A DNA stretch of 27,474 bases from Faecalimonas sp. (GTDB lineage: Bacteria > Bacillota_A > Clostridia > Lachnospirales > Lachnospiraceae): the NCBI GenBank assembly GCA_026169575.1, contig JAPFCT010000116.1, forward strand, positions 1-27,474. The letters are read 5' to 3'. Below the pieces are notes generated by a model, which was not told the origin of the DNA, made no database searches, and worked only from the letters and a program-made list of their open reading frames with translations. A program made the translations under genes and the position numbers. Below, piece after piece: positions 15,146 to 24,016 of the stretch. The number at the start of each line of letters is the position of its first letter. The stretch's first letter is position 1.

Positions 15146-16501
15146 TTAGTTTCGTCTGTCAAATCCGTGGATCCAGTCTGCCTTGAAATAGTAAATGATA
15201 AACAGAATCGAACTCAGTGTCCAGGTGATCGGGTATGCCCAGAAGATGACTTTGATATCTGGAACGATCCGGACAGCGATCGTGATATAAGATACACGGA
15301 TGATACACCAGCAGATCAGCATGACGAACATCGGTATCGTAGATTTTCCGGCGCCGCGGAGGATTCCGGCGATACAGTGCGAAAATGCGAGCAGGAAGTA
15401 GAACAAAGTGATTGTCCGCGCCTGCGCGGTTCCGAAAGCGACCACCTGTGGATCACTGTTAAATGCGGCAACAAGGTGTGGAGCGGCAAAGAAGATAATG
15501 ATTCCGACAATCTCTGCCATGGTGATGGAACAGAGCACACCGAATTTTGCCCCTTTTTTTGCACGTTCGTATTGTCTTGCACCGAGGTTCTGACTGATAA
15601 ACGTAGTCAGGGACAGGGCAAAACATGTGATTGGAAGGAAACCGAACCCTTCGATTTTTGAGTATGCGCCACAGCCTGCCACCGCCATTTTTCCGAAGGA
15701 GTTGATGTTGGACTGCACGATCACATTTGCAAAGGAAATGATCGAGTTCTGGAAGCCGGAAGGAAGTCCATTGGAAATAATCTGCTTTAACATCGGAAAG
15801 TCGAAGCGGATTTTCTTTAGGTGAATCCGATAATCTTCTTTGCAGCGGATCAGATGGATCAGGCAGAGGATTGCACTTAAAAATTGTGAAAGGATTGTAG
15901 CAACAGCTGCGGAGCCGACGCCAAAGCCGAAGACACCGATAAAAAGCAGATCCAGCACCACGTTTGTCATGGAGGAAATGATCAGGTAGATCAAAGGATG
16001 TCTGCTGTCACCCACAGACTGAAGGATTCCTACAAAAATATTATAGAGCACAAACGCGATTGACCCGAGAAAATAGATTCGGAAATACAGCACCGAATTC
16101 TTCAGAACATCTGCGGGGGTTCCCATCCACCGAAGAAAAGTGGGTGTCATGATCAGCCCGATGACGGTCAGAAGAATTCCCGCCACGATTCCAAAAGCGA
16201 CTGTTGTGTGGATTGCGTCCTGCACTTTCTCTTTCTCCTGTGCGCCAAAGTATCTGGCAATGACCACACCGGCTCCCAGCGAGATTCCGTTGAAGAAACC
16301 GACCATCAAGAAAATAAGACTTCCGGAAGAACTGACAGCGGCGAGGGCATCGCTTCCGAGAAAGTTACCGACAATCAGAGAGTCGGCAGTGTTATAAAGC
16401 TGCTGAAAAAGGTTCCCAAGAAACAGCGGAATTGCAAATAGGATCATTCGCTTCCAAATGGGCCCCTCGGTCATTAAAGTAGACTTTGTTTTCGTATTCA
16501 T
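15146..16501 (-). CDS. MATE family efflux transporter
   Basis: A 451-residue membrane protein with about 12 hydrophobic segments in two homologous halves. The first half opens PIWKRMILFAIPLFLGNLFQQLYNTADSLIVG, and the second repeats this pattern at ISNGLPSGFQNSIISFANVIVQ (about residue 240 on). These are hallmarks of MATE (MatE/NorM-DinF-like) exporters, which expel drugs or metabolites using a Na+ or H+ gradient. The length is normal. A ribosome site GGAGAG lies 9 bases before the ATG and an extended -10 promoter at 16542-16550. The substrate cannot be told. Confidence 0.93.
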   Translation of the reverse strand: MNTKTKSTLMTEGPIWKRMILFAIPLFLGNLFQQLYNTADSLIVGNFLGSDALAAVSSSGSLIFLMVGFFNGISLGAGVVIARYFGAQEKEKVQDAIHTTVAFGIVAGILLTVIGLIMTPTFLRWMGTPADVLKNSVLYFRIYFLGSIAFVLYNIFVGILQSVGDSRHPLIYLIISSMTNVVLDLLFIGVFGFGVGSAAVATILSQFLSAILCLIHLIRCKEDYRIHLKKIRFDFPMLKQIISNGLPSGFQNSIISFANVIVQSNINSFGKMAVAGCGAYSKIEGFGFLPITCFALSLTTFISQNLGARQYERAKKGAKFGVLCSITMAEIVGIIIFFAAPHLVAAFNSDPQVVAFGTAQARTITLFYFLLAFSHCIAGILRGAGKSTIPMFVMLICWCIIRVSYITIAVRIVPDIKVIFWAYPITWTLSSILFIIYYFKADWIHGFDRRN

Positions 16502-16541
16502 AATTCAGATCTCTCCATTCCCCAATATAGTATCTTCGACC

Positions 16542-16550
16542 ATTATATCA
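16542..16550 (-). promoter_or_regulatory. Extended -10 promoter of the MATE gene
   Basis: On the minus strand TGATATAAT is a perfect extended -10 element, 41 bases before the start codon. No clear -35 box is present. It lies between the AraC-type gene and the MATE gene, so the pump need not depend on readthrough. Confidence 0.55.
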
Positions 16551-16583
16551 TATTCTCAGAAAAGTGGCGTGAAAATCGAAGAA

Positions 16584-17414
16584 TTAAACGTGTTCCAGGC
16601 GCTTTTTTCTATATTCACTTGGAGAACAGCCATATTCCCTTTTGAAAGCGCGGTAAAAAGAAGAATAGTCAGAAAATCCGGTTGATTCCCAGATGGATTT
16701 CAGGGGAATTCCGGCAAGAATGGAATTTTTGGCGGCGACTAGCCGCTGGCTGTGTATATATTGATAAAAGGTGCAGTCATATTTTTTCCGGAACAACCGG
16801 GAAATTGTCTCACGGCATACATGGAACTGGTCTGCAACAGACTGGAGGGTGAGGGGGACATTGATATGCGTATCAATATAGGCTACAATCTGTTCGTCCA
16901 GTATCCGCTTTTCTGTCCGGGCATCGGTAATATTCTGGTAATGGTAGGTACGGCCGAGGTGCATGACCAGAAGCAGCAGTATGAAATCCAGATTTGTCTG
17001 CCATCCGAAATCCTGAGCATACTGCTCAGAAAGCGCCATATCCAGAACAGAGAAGAGCCCGGACCAGGTAACATAGCTGGTGCGCAGCAGACAATTTTGT
17101 GCGAGGGAAGCCTGTTCAAAGCAGTAACCCAGCTGCGGCCATGTAGCGGCTGCCGTATTCCAGAAAGAAGGTTCGATTTTTATAATATTTATAATTCCGC
17201 TTGTGTGATTCAGAGGAGTCAGCGTATAAGAGATTTCCGGAGGAAAAAGCAGGATGTCGCCTGTCTCGATTGTGTCGTAGGTAAGACTTTCGGTCTGACA
17301 GCAGAAAACTCCCTGCCGGATAAAAATCATCTGATAAGCGGGGGACGGATGTTGTCTGAATTTCTTATTAGAAGTTGTTTGAATCTCTAAAAATTCTAAA
17401 TGTTTGTTTCCCAT
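16584..17414 (-). CDS. AraC family transcriptional regulator
   Basis: A 276-residue regulator. The N-terminal half (about 10-110) is a cupin-like ligand domain (QMIFIRQGVFCCQTES, then GDILLFPPEISYTL). The C-terminal 90 residues hold two helix-turn-helix units, LQSVADQFHVCRETISRLFRKK and GFSDYSSFYRAFKREYGCSPSEYRKKR, the AraC signature. ATG 17414 with AAAGGA 10 bases upstream is preferred to GTG 17441, which lacks a ribosome site. It is divergent from the GPH symporter operon, the usual position for its activator. A pair of 21-base-spaced direct repeats in the shared region is its likely binding site. The effector is presumably the imported compound or a product of it. Confidence 0.93.
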   Translation of the reverse strand: MGNKHLEFLEIQTTSNKKFRQHPSPAYQMIFIRQGVFCCQTESLTYDTIETGDILLFPPEISYTLTPLNHTSGIINIIKIEPSFWNTAAATWPQLGYCFEQASLAQNCLLRTSYVTWSGLFSVLDMALSEQYAQDFGWQTNLDFILLLLVMHLGRTYHYQNITDARTEKRILDEQIVAYIDTHINVPLTLQSVADQFHVCRETISRLFRKKYDCTFYQYIHSQRLVAAKNSILAGIPLKSIWESTGFSDYSSFYRAFKREYGCSPSEYRKKRLEHV

Positions 17415-17484
17415 TTTTACTAGGTCCTTTCCACGGTTCACTAATTTGAACAGTATTATCTCATAATAGACTTATTTTTTGTAC

Positions 17485-17513
17485 ATTATATTTAATTATG
17501 TCTTTAAGTGCAA
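17485..17513 (-). promoter_or_regulatory. Promoter of the AraC-type gene
   Basis: On the minus strand TTGCAC (17508-17513) and TATAAT (17485-17490) have a 17-base spacer. The -35 box overlaps the first of the two putative AraC half-sites, which would allow autorepression. Confidence 0.55.
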
Positions 17514-17538
17514 TCTTATTGTTGTGAAATGCAATTTT
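17509..17538. promoter_or_regulatory. Direct-repeat binding site candidate for the AraC-type regulator
   Basis: TGCAATCTT (17509-17517) and TGCAATTTT (17530-17538) are direct repeats exactly 21 bases apart, two helical turns, the arrangement used by AraC-family activators. The second half-site abuts the -35 region of the symporter promoter. Confidence 0.55.
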
Positions 17539-17554
17539 TTTAGAGATCGGTTTA

Positions 17555-17563
17555 TGCTAGAAT
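17555..17563 (+). promoter_or_regulatory. Extended -10 promoter of the GPH symporter operon
   Basis: TGCTAGAAT gives an extended -10 box, with only a T tract where a -35 box would be. A weak -35 region directly beside an AraC half-site is what an activator-dependent promoter looks like. Confidence 0.5.
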
Positions 17564-17619
17564 TTTCTCGAAAGCAAAAGAAATACCAAAAAGTACAAGG
17601 TATAAGAGGAGGAAGAGTT

Positions 17620-19008
17620 ATGAAAGAGGTACGTAAGTTTAGTATCCGCGATGAGGTAGGATACGTATTTGGAGACATGGCGGGAAGCTTTGTCAATCTG
17701 TTTGTAGACGCTTACTTTCTGGTGTTCTGCACATATGCACTGGGAATTGATGCAAAATGGATGGGAACACTGTTCATTGCAGCGAGATTGTGGGACGCGA
17801 TCAATGATCCAATTATCGGATCATTTCCGGACCGGTGGCAAATTGGAAAAAGCGGTGATAAATTTAAGCCGTATATCAAAATATTCATGATTCCGCTGGC
17901 ACTTTCGGGAGTTTTATGTTTTACGGATGCAAGCGCATGGAATTTGAGCAGCTTTGCTCTGCATGCATGGGTTGCGTTTGTATATGTCCTTTTTGGAATG
18001 AGTTACACAGGTACAAGTATGCCGTTCGGTGCGATGGCAAGTGTGATCAGCGATGATCCGGTAGATCGTACAAAACTCAGCCGTGCACGTTCCATAGGAG
18101 GAGGTGTCATCGGAGTTGTTGTTGCGGCAGTTCCGCCGGTATTCTGTTTTGCAGACGGAAACGTAATGGTTCCGGGACGCTTTACAATTCTGGCGGTCAT
18201 TTTCGGAGTATGTTGTCTGATCAGTTACACATTGCTGAATCAGCTGACAATTGAACGTATCCGGCAGCCGAAAATGAAAAAAGAAAAATTCAATTATGGA
18301 AAAGTTTTAAAAAATGTATTGCATAACCGTCCTTTGCTTGGCGTGATGTTTGCAACACTTGGAAGCATGCTGTACATTACAGGAGCCAGCCAGCTTGGAA
18401 CGTACATCTACAAGGAATATTACCATAATACGGATGTGATGGCGCTTGTAAATGTGGCAAGTTTGCCGCTGATGCTGATTCTGCTGCCGGTTGTACCGCG
18501 TCTTGCCGAGAAATTTGGTAAGCGTAAGGTAGTGGTCGGATTTTCGGTGTTTGGGCTTGGTGTATTTGGATTACTTCTTGCAGTTCCGATCTCAAATGTG
18601 TATGTCTACGGAATCTTATCTGTACTTGGAATGTTTGGCACTTCAGGATTTGCTATGTTGATCTGGGCAATGGTTACAGATTGTCTTGATTACACAGAAT
18701 GGAAGACGGGAGAGAGAAACGACGGAAGTATGTACAGTATTTATACATTCAGCAGAAAAATCGGATCTACACTGGCAAGTGCGTTGGCTGCGTTTGGTCT
18801 GGATGCAATTGGATTCCAGTCAGGGTTGAATGTAGTGCAGACTGCGGATACAGTAAATAATATCCGGATACTTGTATGTGTGATCCCGGTAATTACCTGT
18901 GCGCTTCAGATTATCGGAGTCGGATTCATCTATAATCTGGATGATGCAAAGACAAAGAAAATGTACAAGGAACTTGCAAAGCGCCGGGCAGAAATGAAAG
19001 AAGAGTAG
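17620..19008 (+). CDS. GPH (MelB-like) sodium/proton symporter, MFS superfamily
   Basis: A 462-residue transporter with about 12 membrane helices. The N-terminal pattern DEVGYVFGDMAGSFVNLFVDAYFLVFCTY, then WDAINDPIIGSFPDRW, marks the glycoside-pentoside-hexuronide:cation symporter family, and DCLDYTEWKTGERNDGSMYSIYTFSRKIG is the matching C-terminal motif. Members take up glycosides, uronides and some non-sugar compounds with a cation. GAGGAGG (17606-17612) is 7 bases from ATG 17620; the longer frame to 17479 runs through the promoter and is rejected. It is the first gene of an operon with an amidohydrolase and two esterases, so the cargo is probably an ester- or amide-bearing small molecule. 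Confidence 0.92.
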   Translation: MKEVRKFSIRDEVGYVFGDMAGSFVNLFVDAYFLVFCTYALGIDAKWMGTLFIAARLWDAINDPIIGSFPDRWQIGKSGDKFKPYIKIFMIPLALSGVLCFTDASAWNLSSFALHAWVAFVYVLFGMSYTGTSMPFGAMASVISDDPVDRTKLSRARSIGGGVIGVVVAAVPPVFCFADGNVMVPGRFTILAVIFGVCCLISYTLLNQLTIERIRQPKMKKEKFNYGKVLKNVLHNRPLLGVMFATLGSMLYITGASQLGTYIYKEYYHNTDVMALVNVASLPLMLILLPVVPRLAEKFGKRKVVVGFSVFGLGVFGLLLAVPISNVYVYGILSVLGMFGTSGFAMLIWAMVTDCLDYTEWKTGERNDGSMYSIYTFSRKIGSTLASALAAFGLDAIGFQSGLNVVQTADTVNNIRILVCVIPVITCALQIIGVGFIYNLDDAKTKKMYKELAKRRAEMKEE

Positions 19009-19011
19009 ATT

Positions 19012-19875
19012 ATGGAAAAATATGATATTCATTTGCACTTGACATTGGAACAATATCCGCCGTTTGAGGGGATGCATGTGAGCAGTGCAGAAAACATGCT
19101 TCCCCATCTGAAGGAACTGGGGATAAAAAAGGGTGTACTGATGAGTACCGGCGAGGGTAGTATGATTCCGCTGGGGACAAACGAGGAGTGTGAAAAAATT
19201 GCAGAGAAGTTTCCAGAACATTACGCATGGATGTGTAATGTCGATGCAGTGAAACCGGAAACGCTCAGAGAAAGGCTTCAAAAATACAAAGAGGCGGGTG
19301 CTGTGGGAGTCGGGGAGGTTATACTTGGTCAGCGGATGGATTCTGCATTTATGCAGGTGCTGTTTGCGGCTGCGCAGGAGACAAAGCTTCCGATTTTGAT
19401 GCATCTAAGCCCGGATGAGAGAGAAGGATATGGCGTGGTAGAATTGCCGGGGCTTTTGCTCCTAAGGCAGACACTGGAGAAATATCCGGATCTTGTTGTA
19501 ATCGGGCACAGTCAGCCGTTTTGGCATGAAATCAGTAAGGATGCTTCCGAGGAAGCGGATGCGCGGAACCAGTGGGGAAGCGGCCCGGTTATTCCGGGAG
19601 GCATCCTGCCAAAGCTCCTCGATGAATATCCGAATCTGTATTGTGATCTCTCGGCAAACAGCGGTGGCTGTGCTCTGATGAGAGATCCTTCTTTCGGAAT
19701 AGACTTTTTAAAGAAATATCATGACAGGCTGCTCTTTGGAACAGATATGACAAATACGGATATGACATTTCCGCTTGGCAACTGGATCGAGGAACAGTGT
19801 GAAAAAGGCATGCTCTCTCGAGAAATATGCGAACAGATTTTTGTCGAAAATGCAAGAAAAATACTACATATATAA
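19012..19875 (+). CDS. Amidohydrolase-2-like TIM-barrel metal hydrolase
   Basis: A 287-residue enzyme of the amidohydrolase superfamily. Metal-ligand candidates are His7 and His9 (YDIHLHLT), His131 (LPILMHLS), His166 (VVIGHSQPFWHE) and Asp245 (LLFGTDMTNTD), in the order expected for this fold. Members hydrolyse or decarboxylate cyclic or aromatic substrates, lactones and amides. It begins 3 bases after the symporter stop, so the two are co-translated. The AraC-controlled operon points to breakdown of the imported compound. The actual substrate is not evident. Confidence 0.87.
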   Translation: MEKYDIHLHLTLEQYPPFEGMHVSSAENMLPHLKELGIKKGVLMSTGEGSMIPLGTNEECEKIAEKFPEHYAWMCNVDAVKPETLRERLQKYKEAGAVGVGEVILGQRMDSAFMQVLFAAAQETKLPILMHLSPDEREGYGVVELPGLLLLRQTLEKYPDLVVIGHSQPFWHEISKDASEEADARNQWGSGPVIPGGILPKLLDEYPNLYCDLSANSGGCALMRDPSFGIDFLKKYHDRLLFGTDMTNTDMTFPLGNWIEEQCEKGMLSREICEQIFVENARKILHI

Positions 19876-19890
19876 AGAAGGAAGAATGTT

Positions 19891-21252
19891 ATGGAAGAGT
19901 TTATTATAGATACGCCATGCGGGAAGATTCAGGGAACTGCGTGTGAAGGTGGAACGGTTTATAAAGGAATTCGATATGCAACTGCACAGAGATGGCATTA
20001 CCCGGAGATTGTGACACACTGGGACGGCGTGTATCGGGCGGAGCACTTCGGAAACTGCAGTTATCAGCCGAGATGCTTTCAAGATGAGTGGGCGGTTCCG
20101 GAGAAAGCGTTTTATGCCAGAGAATTTCGGGAAGGCGAAACTTATCAGTACTCAGAAGACTGTCTGTTCCTAAATATATGGGTACCTGAAGGGGCGAAAA
20201 AAGCTCCGGTTTTGTTCTATATTCACGGAGGCGGATTCACCGGAGGATGTGGACATGAAAAACATTTTTCAGGAGAAGCATACTGTAAGGAGGGAGTGAT
20301 CACAGTCACGATCAACTATCGTCTGGGACCACTTGGATTTTTCTGCCTGCCGGAATTAAAGGAGAGAGACGGGCGGACAGGAAACTATGGGCTGTTCGAT
20401 CAGCTGACCGCCCTTCGGTGGATTTATAACAATATTTCTGCTTTTGGCGGAGATGCTTCACGAATCACTCTGATGGGACAGTCAGCAGGAGCAATGAGTG
20501 TTCAGTTGTTGTGCTGCTCACCGCTTACGAAAGAGCTGATGGCCGGCGCGGTGATGCTGTCAGGCGGCGGTGTCTCAAAAATGCTGAATACTTCTCAGAG
20601 TCCTGAGGAATGCTTTGAGGCAGGAAAAGCGTTTTTGAGGGAGAGCGAGGCAAAAAGCTTTGAGGAGCTGGAACAGCTTTCACCGGAGAAATTATTTGAG
20701 ACATTTTCAAGGTTCAAAAAGAATCATAAAAAGGCGGCAAATGCGTTGGCACCGGTTGTGGATGGAGTGCTTTTGGAATGTTCATCGCTTGAAGTGGCAG
20801 AAAAGGGTGAGCATAGAAATATCCCATATCTTTTAGGATCAACGAGTGAAGACATTGTGCCGCCGATTGTCCACGAAATGGCAGTCGACTGGGCGCTGCT
20901 CCAGGAAAAACAAGGGAAATGCCCATCTTATGTATACTTTTTTAACAGACAGCTTCCGGGGGATGACAAAGGAGCATGGCATTCCAGTGATCTTTGGTAT
21001 ACTTTTGGCACATGGAAACGCTGCTGGCGTCCGTTTGAAGAGAGGGATGAGATCCTGAGTGAGGCGATGGTAAAGTATCTTGCGTCATTCATTAAAACAG
21101 GATCGCCGGATGCGCAGGGACTTCCGAAATGGTATCCTGTCACAAAACATCAAAAAAAGGTAATGTGCTTTGGAGATAGCGGATTCAAAATGGGCAGACC
21201 GAGCAGATGGAAACTTCTCTGGGGACTTACAAAGAAAGCTGTTGGAGAGTAA
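19891..21252 (+). CDS. Type B carboxylesterase
   Basis: A 453-residue alpha/beta hydrolase. It has the family marker SEDCLFLNIWVP (88-99), the oxyanion hole HGGGF (112-116) and the nucleophile Ser198 in GQSAGAMS. An acid candidate lies in GSTSEDIVP and a catalytic His candidate in AWHSSDLWYTFGTW near the C-terminus. There is no signal peptide, so it should act inside the cell on an imported ester. It is a little shorter than many type B esterases (about 480-550). It lies 15 bases after the amidohydrolase, third in the operon. Whether this enzyme and the second esterase act on the same compound or on related esters is open. Confidence 0.92.
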   Translation: MEEFIIDTPCGKIQGTACEGGTVYKGIRYATAQRWHYPEIVTHWDGVYRAEHFGNCSYQPRCFQDEWAVPEKAFYAREFREGETYQYSEDCLFLNIWVPEGAKKAPVLFYIHGGGFTGGCGHEKHFSGEAYCKEGVITVTINYRLGPLGFFCLPELKERDGRTGNYGLFDQLTALRWIYNNISAFGGDASRITLMGQSAGAMSVQLLCCSPLTKELMAGAVMLSGGGVSKMLNTSQSPEECFEAGKAFLRESEAKSFEELEQLSPEKLFETFSRFKKNHKKAANALAPVVDGVLLECSSLEVAEKGEHRNIPYLLGSTSEDIVPPIVHEMAVDWALLQEKQGKCPSYVYFFNRQLPGDDKGAWHSSDLWYTFGTWKRCWRPFEERDEILSEAMVKYLASFIKTGSPDAQGLPKWYPVTKHQKKVMCFGDSGFKMGRPSRWKLLWGLTKKAVGE

Positions 21253-21283
21253 CACGTAAGGAACAAAATGCTGGAGGAGAAGT

Positions 21284-22297
21284 ATGGAAAAGACAGAGTT
21301 GATGCAGGCAGGAAATGCTGAAAAGAATAAAGTGGAACCATATACGCGGATGAGTGACGGTATGAGGAAAGTGGTGGAATTTCAGGAGAACCAGTCCGGC
21401 GATGCTTTTGAAACAGGAGGAAGCTGGGAAGAACTCCGGGAGAAGTATGAGAAGGAAAGGCTGTTTTGGAATGAAGGCGGACCGATACCATACAAGATCA
21501 GGGAACATGAGGTGCCGGGGTCGTGTGGGAAAATACGGGTGCGTCTCTATTATCCGGATGCGGAAGAGAAGCATCATGCGCTGGTATTTATTCATGGAGG
21601 AGGCTTTACGGTCGGCAGCAATAACACGCATGACCGTATTATGAGAAGCCTGATGGAAGCGAGCGGATGTGTGGTGATCGGGGTGGATTATCACTTGGCA
21701 CCAGAAGTGAAGTTTCCGATACAGCTGTATGAATGTGCTGAAGTTGTAAAATATTTCCACGAGAGAGGGAGCGAATTCGGACTCTTTACGGAGACGATTG
21801 CTCTCAGCGGGGACTCCGGAGGAGCCAATCTTGCTATGAACACGAATTTGTATTTGAGAGATATTGAAAAAGACAACAGCTATATCAGCGCAATGCTTTT
21901 GTATTATGGAAGTTATGGACTGGAGGACTCCGTAAGCCAGAGACTGCATGGGACAAGCCTGGACGGTATGCGAAAATGTGATCTGGAATATTATATGTCC
22001 TGCTATTTTGAAAATGTACAAGAGGACAGCAAAAGCCCGTATTTTGCTTCTCTGAACAATGACTTGACATACGGAATTCCTCCGGTTTATCTATGCTGCG
22101 GAGACCTTGATCCGCTTTTGGACGATTCGACAGCGCTCTATCAGATTCTGAAAAATCAGGGAATCTATACTGAATTGGAGATAATACCTGGATGTCTTCA
22201 TGCATATCTGCACTACGGACGAATGATGGAAGAGGCAGTTTATTGTATCGAAAACAGCAGCAGATTTTTAAGAAAAATTTTAGAAAAGGGACAATAA
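21284..22297 (+). CDS. Alpha/beta hydrolase, hormone-sensitive-lipase (GDSGG) family esterase
   Basis: A 337-residue intracellular esterase. The HGGG oxyanion motif is at 104-107 (VFIHGGGF), the nucleophile Ser178 is in SGDSGGANLA, the acid candidate Asp276 is in CCGDLDPLLDDS, and His306 is in CLHAYLHYG. This is the HSL (bacterial type IV) esterase pattern. A leading segment of about 60 residues (rich in Glu and Lys) probably forms the cap. GGAGGAG in CTGGAGGAGAAGT is 5 bases before the ATG. It is the second esterase in the same operon and is of a different family from the first, which suggests a substrate with more than one ester bond or a mixture of esters. Confidence 0.92.
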   Translation: MEKTELMQAGNAEKNKVEPYTRMSDGMRKVVEFQENQSGDAFETGGSWEELREKYEKERLFWNEGGPIPYKIREHEVPGSCGKIRVRLYYPDAEEKHHALVFIHGGGFTVGSNNTHDRIMRSLMEASGCVVIGVDYHLAPEVKFPIQLYECAEVVKYFHERGSEFGLFTETIALSGDSGGANLAMNTNLYLRDIEKDNSYISAMLLYYGSYGLEDSVSQRLHGTSLDGMRKCDLEYYMSCYFENVQEDSKSPYFASLNNDLTYGIPPVYLCCGDLDPLLDDSTALYQILKNQGIYTELEIIPGCLHAYLHYGRMMEEAVYCIENSSRFLRKILEKGQ

Positions 22298-22300
22298 AAG

Positions 22301-23221
22301 ATGCAGGATGTGAGAAAAAGTTCTGGTGCACAAAAGCGGTATGCTAAGGAGAAGGCAGGACACAACTGGAAGGACAGTGAGAAGATCAAACAACTTTTAT
22401 TTTTCCTTTCGGGCAATTTCTGCTATGCATTTGCTATACAGTTGTTCCTGGCGGGAAACCGGATTGCGGCGGGAGGATTTGCGGGAATCGCGACGGTATT
22501 AAGTTCGTTTTTTCCTATTTCGATCAGTATGATTATTTTTCTTATGAATGTGCCGCTTCTTGTAATCAGTCTGAAAGTAAAGGGGTGGAAGTTTACAAGA
22601 AATACACTTATCTGCACAGCATTTTACAGCCTTGTGTTAGAATGTGTGAGCGGACTTCCGGTGCTGACGAAAAACCCTCTGGCAGCCAGTGTGTATGGAG
22701 GAGTGCTGTACGGATGTGGAATGGCTTGTCTTGTACGCAGCAACAGCTCAACAGGAGGAACTGATCTTCTGAACAGATTGCTGCTTACGCGGTTCCGAAA
22801 TATGAGTGTCGGAAAGATGTCAATGGTGCTGGACGGGACAGTTGTGCTGCTTTCTATGGCTGCGTTCCGGGAAATAGAGGTTGGTCTGTATGCAATCTTG
22901 ACGTTATATATTTGTTCGATTTTTGCAGATAAAGTACTGACCGGATTTGACAGGGCGGAATTATGTATGATCATTACCAATAAGGATCCTGTGATAATTT
23001 CTAATGTGCTGATGGAGCACATGCGCCGGGCAGTCACAAAAATAGAAGGGATGGGGATGTATGCGCAGACAGGACGAAGTGTCCTTTTGATGGCGGTACG
23101 TCCGGGAGAGGTTCCTAAGATCAAAGATCTCATCCGGACAGAAGATTCGGAGTCTGTTGTGATGGTTGTTCAGGTAAAAGAAGTGCTGGGAGGAGGGTTT
23201 AAGTCTCTGACGGCATCCTAA
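22301..23221 (+). CDS. YitT family membrane protein (DUF2179 C-terminus)
   Basis: A 306-residue protein with a charged N-terminus, five or six membrane helices (about 30-215), and a soluble C-terminal DUF2179 domain (about 220-300: AELCMIITNKDPVIISNVLMEH and GRSVLLMAVRPGEVPKIKDLI). The N-terminal region has AGGFAGIATVL and later STGGTDLLNRL, both typical of YitT proteins. The molecular role of this family is poorly known. It starts 3 bases after the second esterase and so appears to be the last gene of the operon, which makes a transport or membrane-signalling role for the same compound possible. Confidence 0.92.
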   Translation: MQDVRKSSGAQKRYAKEKAGHNWKDSEKIKQLLFFLSGNFCYAFAIQLFLAGNRIAAGGFAGIATVLSSFFPISISMIIFLMNVPLLVISLKVKGWKFTRNTLICTAFYSLVLECVSGLPVLTKNPLAASVYGGVLYGCGMACLVRSNSSTGGTDLLNRLLLTRFRNMSVGKMSMVLDGTVVLLSMAAFREIEVGLYAILTLYICSIFADKVLTGFDRAELCMIITNKDPVIISNVLMEHMRRAVTKIEGMGMYAQTGRSVLLMAVRPGEVPKIKDLIRTEDSESVVMVVQVKEVLGGGFKSLTAS

Positions 23222-23254
23222 AATAATAAATGCGTCTGATACTGTATGAAAAAG

Positions 23255-23283
23255 TAGATAATGCTGTCTGCATCTGATATAAT
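23255..23283 (+). promoter_or_regulatory. Promoter of the HAD-Maf operon
   Basis: TAGATA (23255-23260) and a perfect TATAAT (23278-23283) with a 17-base spacer, and TG one base upstream of the -10 box. Confidence 0.6.
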
Positions 23284-23374
23284 TAAAATGCTTGTATCCT
23301 ACATTTTTCACATAGAACAAATAGAATGCAGGAAATCAACGAGGCGGTACGGCTCGAGAGAAAGGGCACGGAGG

Positions 23375-24016
23375 ATGAAAAAGAAAGGAATTATTTTTGA
23401 CCTGGACGGAACAATCCTGGATTCGATGAATGTCTGGAAAGAGATTGATGTCAAATTTCTCGGCAGAAGAGGACTTGAGGTTCCGGAAGATTATTTCAAA
23501 CAGATTGCGCCGCTTGGATTTGAAGGGGCAGCGGCTTATACGATCAAGCGGTTTGGGTTTTCGGACACACCCGAGGAGATCATTGAGGAATGGTATCAGA
23601 TGGCAGGAGATGCCTATGCTAATGAGGTGGCATTAAAGCCGTTTGCGGGGGAGTATCTCCGGTATTTAAAAGAGCAGGGGGTAAAGATTGGAATTGCGAC
23701 TTCGTGCGAGACGTCGATGTTTCTGCCGGCGCTGGAGCGAAATGGAATTTTGGATTTGTTTGAGTCATATACAACCGTGCGGGAAGTGCCGCGGGGGAAG
23801 GAATTTCCGGATATCTATGAGCGGCAGGCAGAAAAGATGGGGCTTTTGCCGGAAGATTGTGCAGTGTTTGAAGATATTTTAAAGGCAGTTCAGGGGGCAA
23901 ATGCCGGAGGATTTTATACGGTTGGTGTGTATGATGTGCATTCAGAATATGAATGGGAAGAGATTCAGAAACAGGCAGACAGATTTATTTACAGTTATGA
24001 GGAGCTGATTAGATGA
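23375..24016 (+). CDS. HAD superfamily phosphatase (beta-phosphoglucomutase-like)
   Basis: A 213-residue hydrolase. Motif I IFDLDGTILDS near residue 7 holds the nucleophile Asp, motif II is ATSCETSMFLPAL, a motif III Lys candidate lies in REVPRGKEFPD, and motif IV is VFEDILKAVQGANAGG. The helical cap between motifs I and II places it with the PGMB/phosphoglycolate-phosphatase group, which dephosphorylates small phosphometabolites. ATG 23375 is the first Met of the conserved fold; GAAAGGG (23360-23366) is the likely ribosome site. The stop overlaps the Maf start by four bases (ATGA), so the two are translationally coupled. Confidence 0.92.
   Translation: MKKKGIIFDLDGTILDSMNVWKEIDVKFLGRRGLEVPEDYFKQIAPLGFEGAAAYTIKRFGFSDTPEEIIEEWYQMAGDAYANEVALKPFAGEYLRYLKEQGVKIGIATSCETSMFLPALERNGILDLFESYTTVREVPRGKEFPDIYERQAEKMGLLPEDCAVFEDILKAVQGANAGGFYTVGVYDVHSEYEWEEIQKQADRFIYSYEELIR

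Noticed and set aside
17479..17619. N-terminal extension of the GPH symporter
   Set aside because: It runs through the promoter and AraC half-sites; GAGGAGG sets the start at 17620.
23261..23374. N-terminal extension of the HAD phosphatase
   Set aside because: It begins upstream of the -10 box of its own promoter; motif I begins just after ATG 23375.
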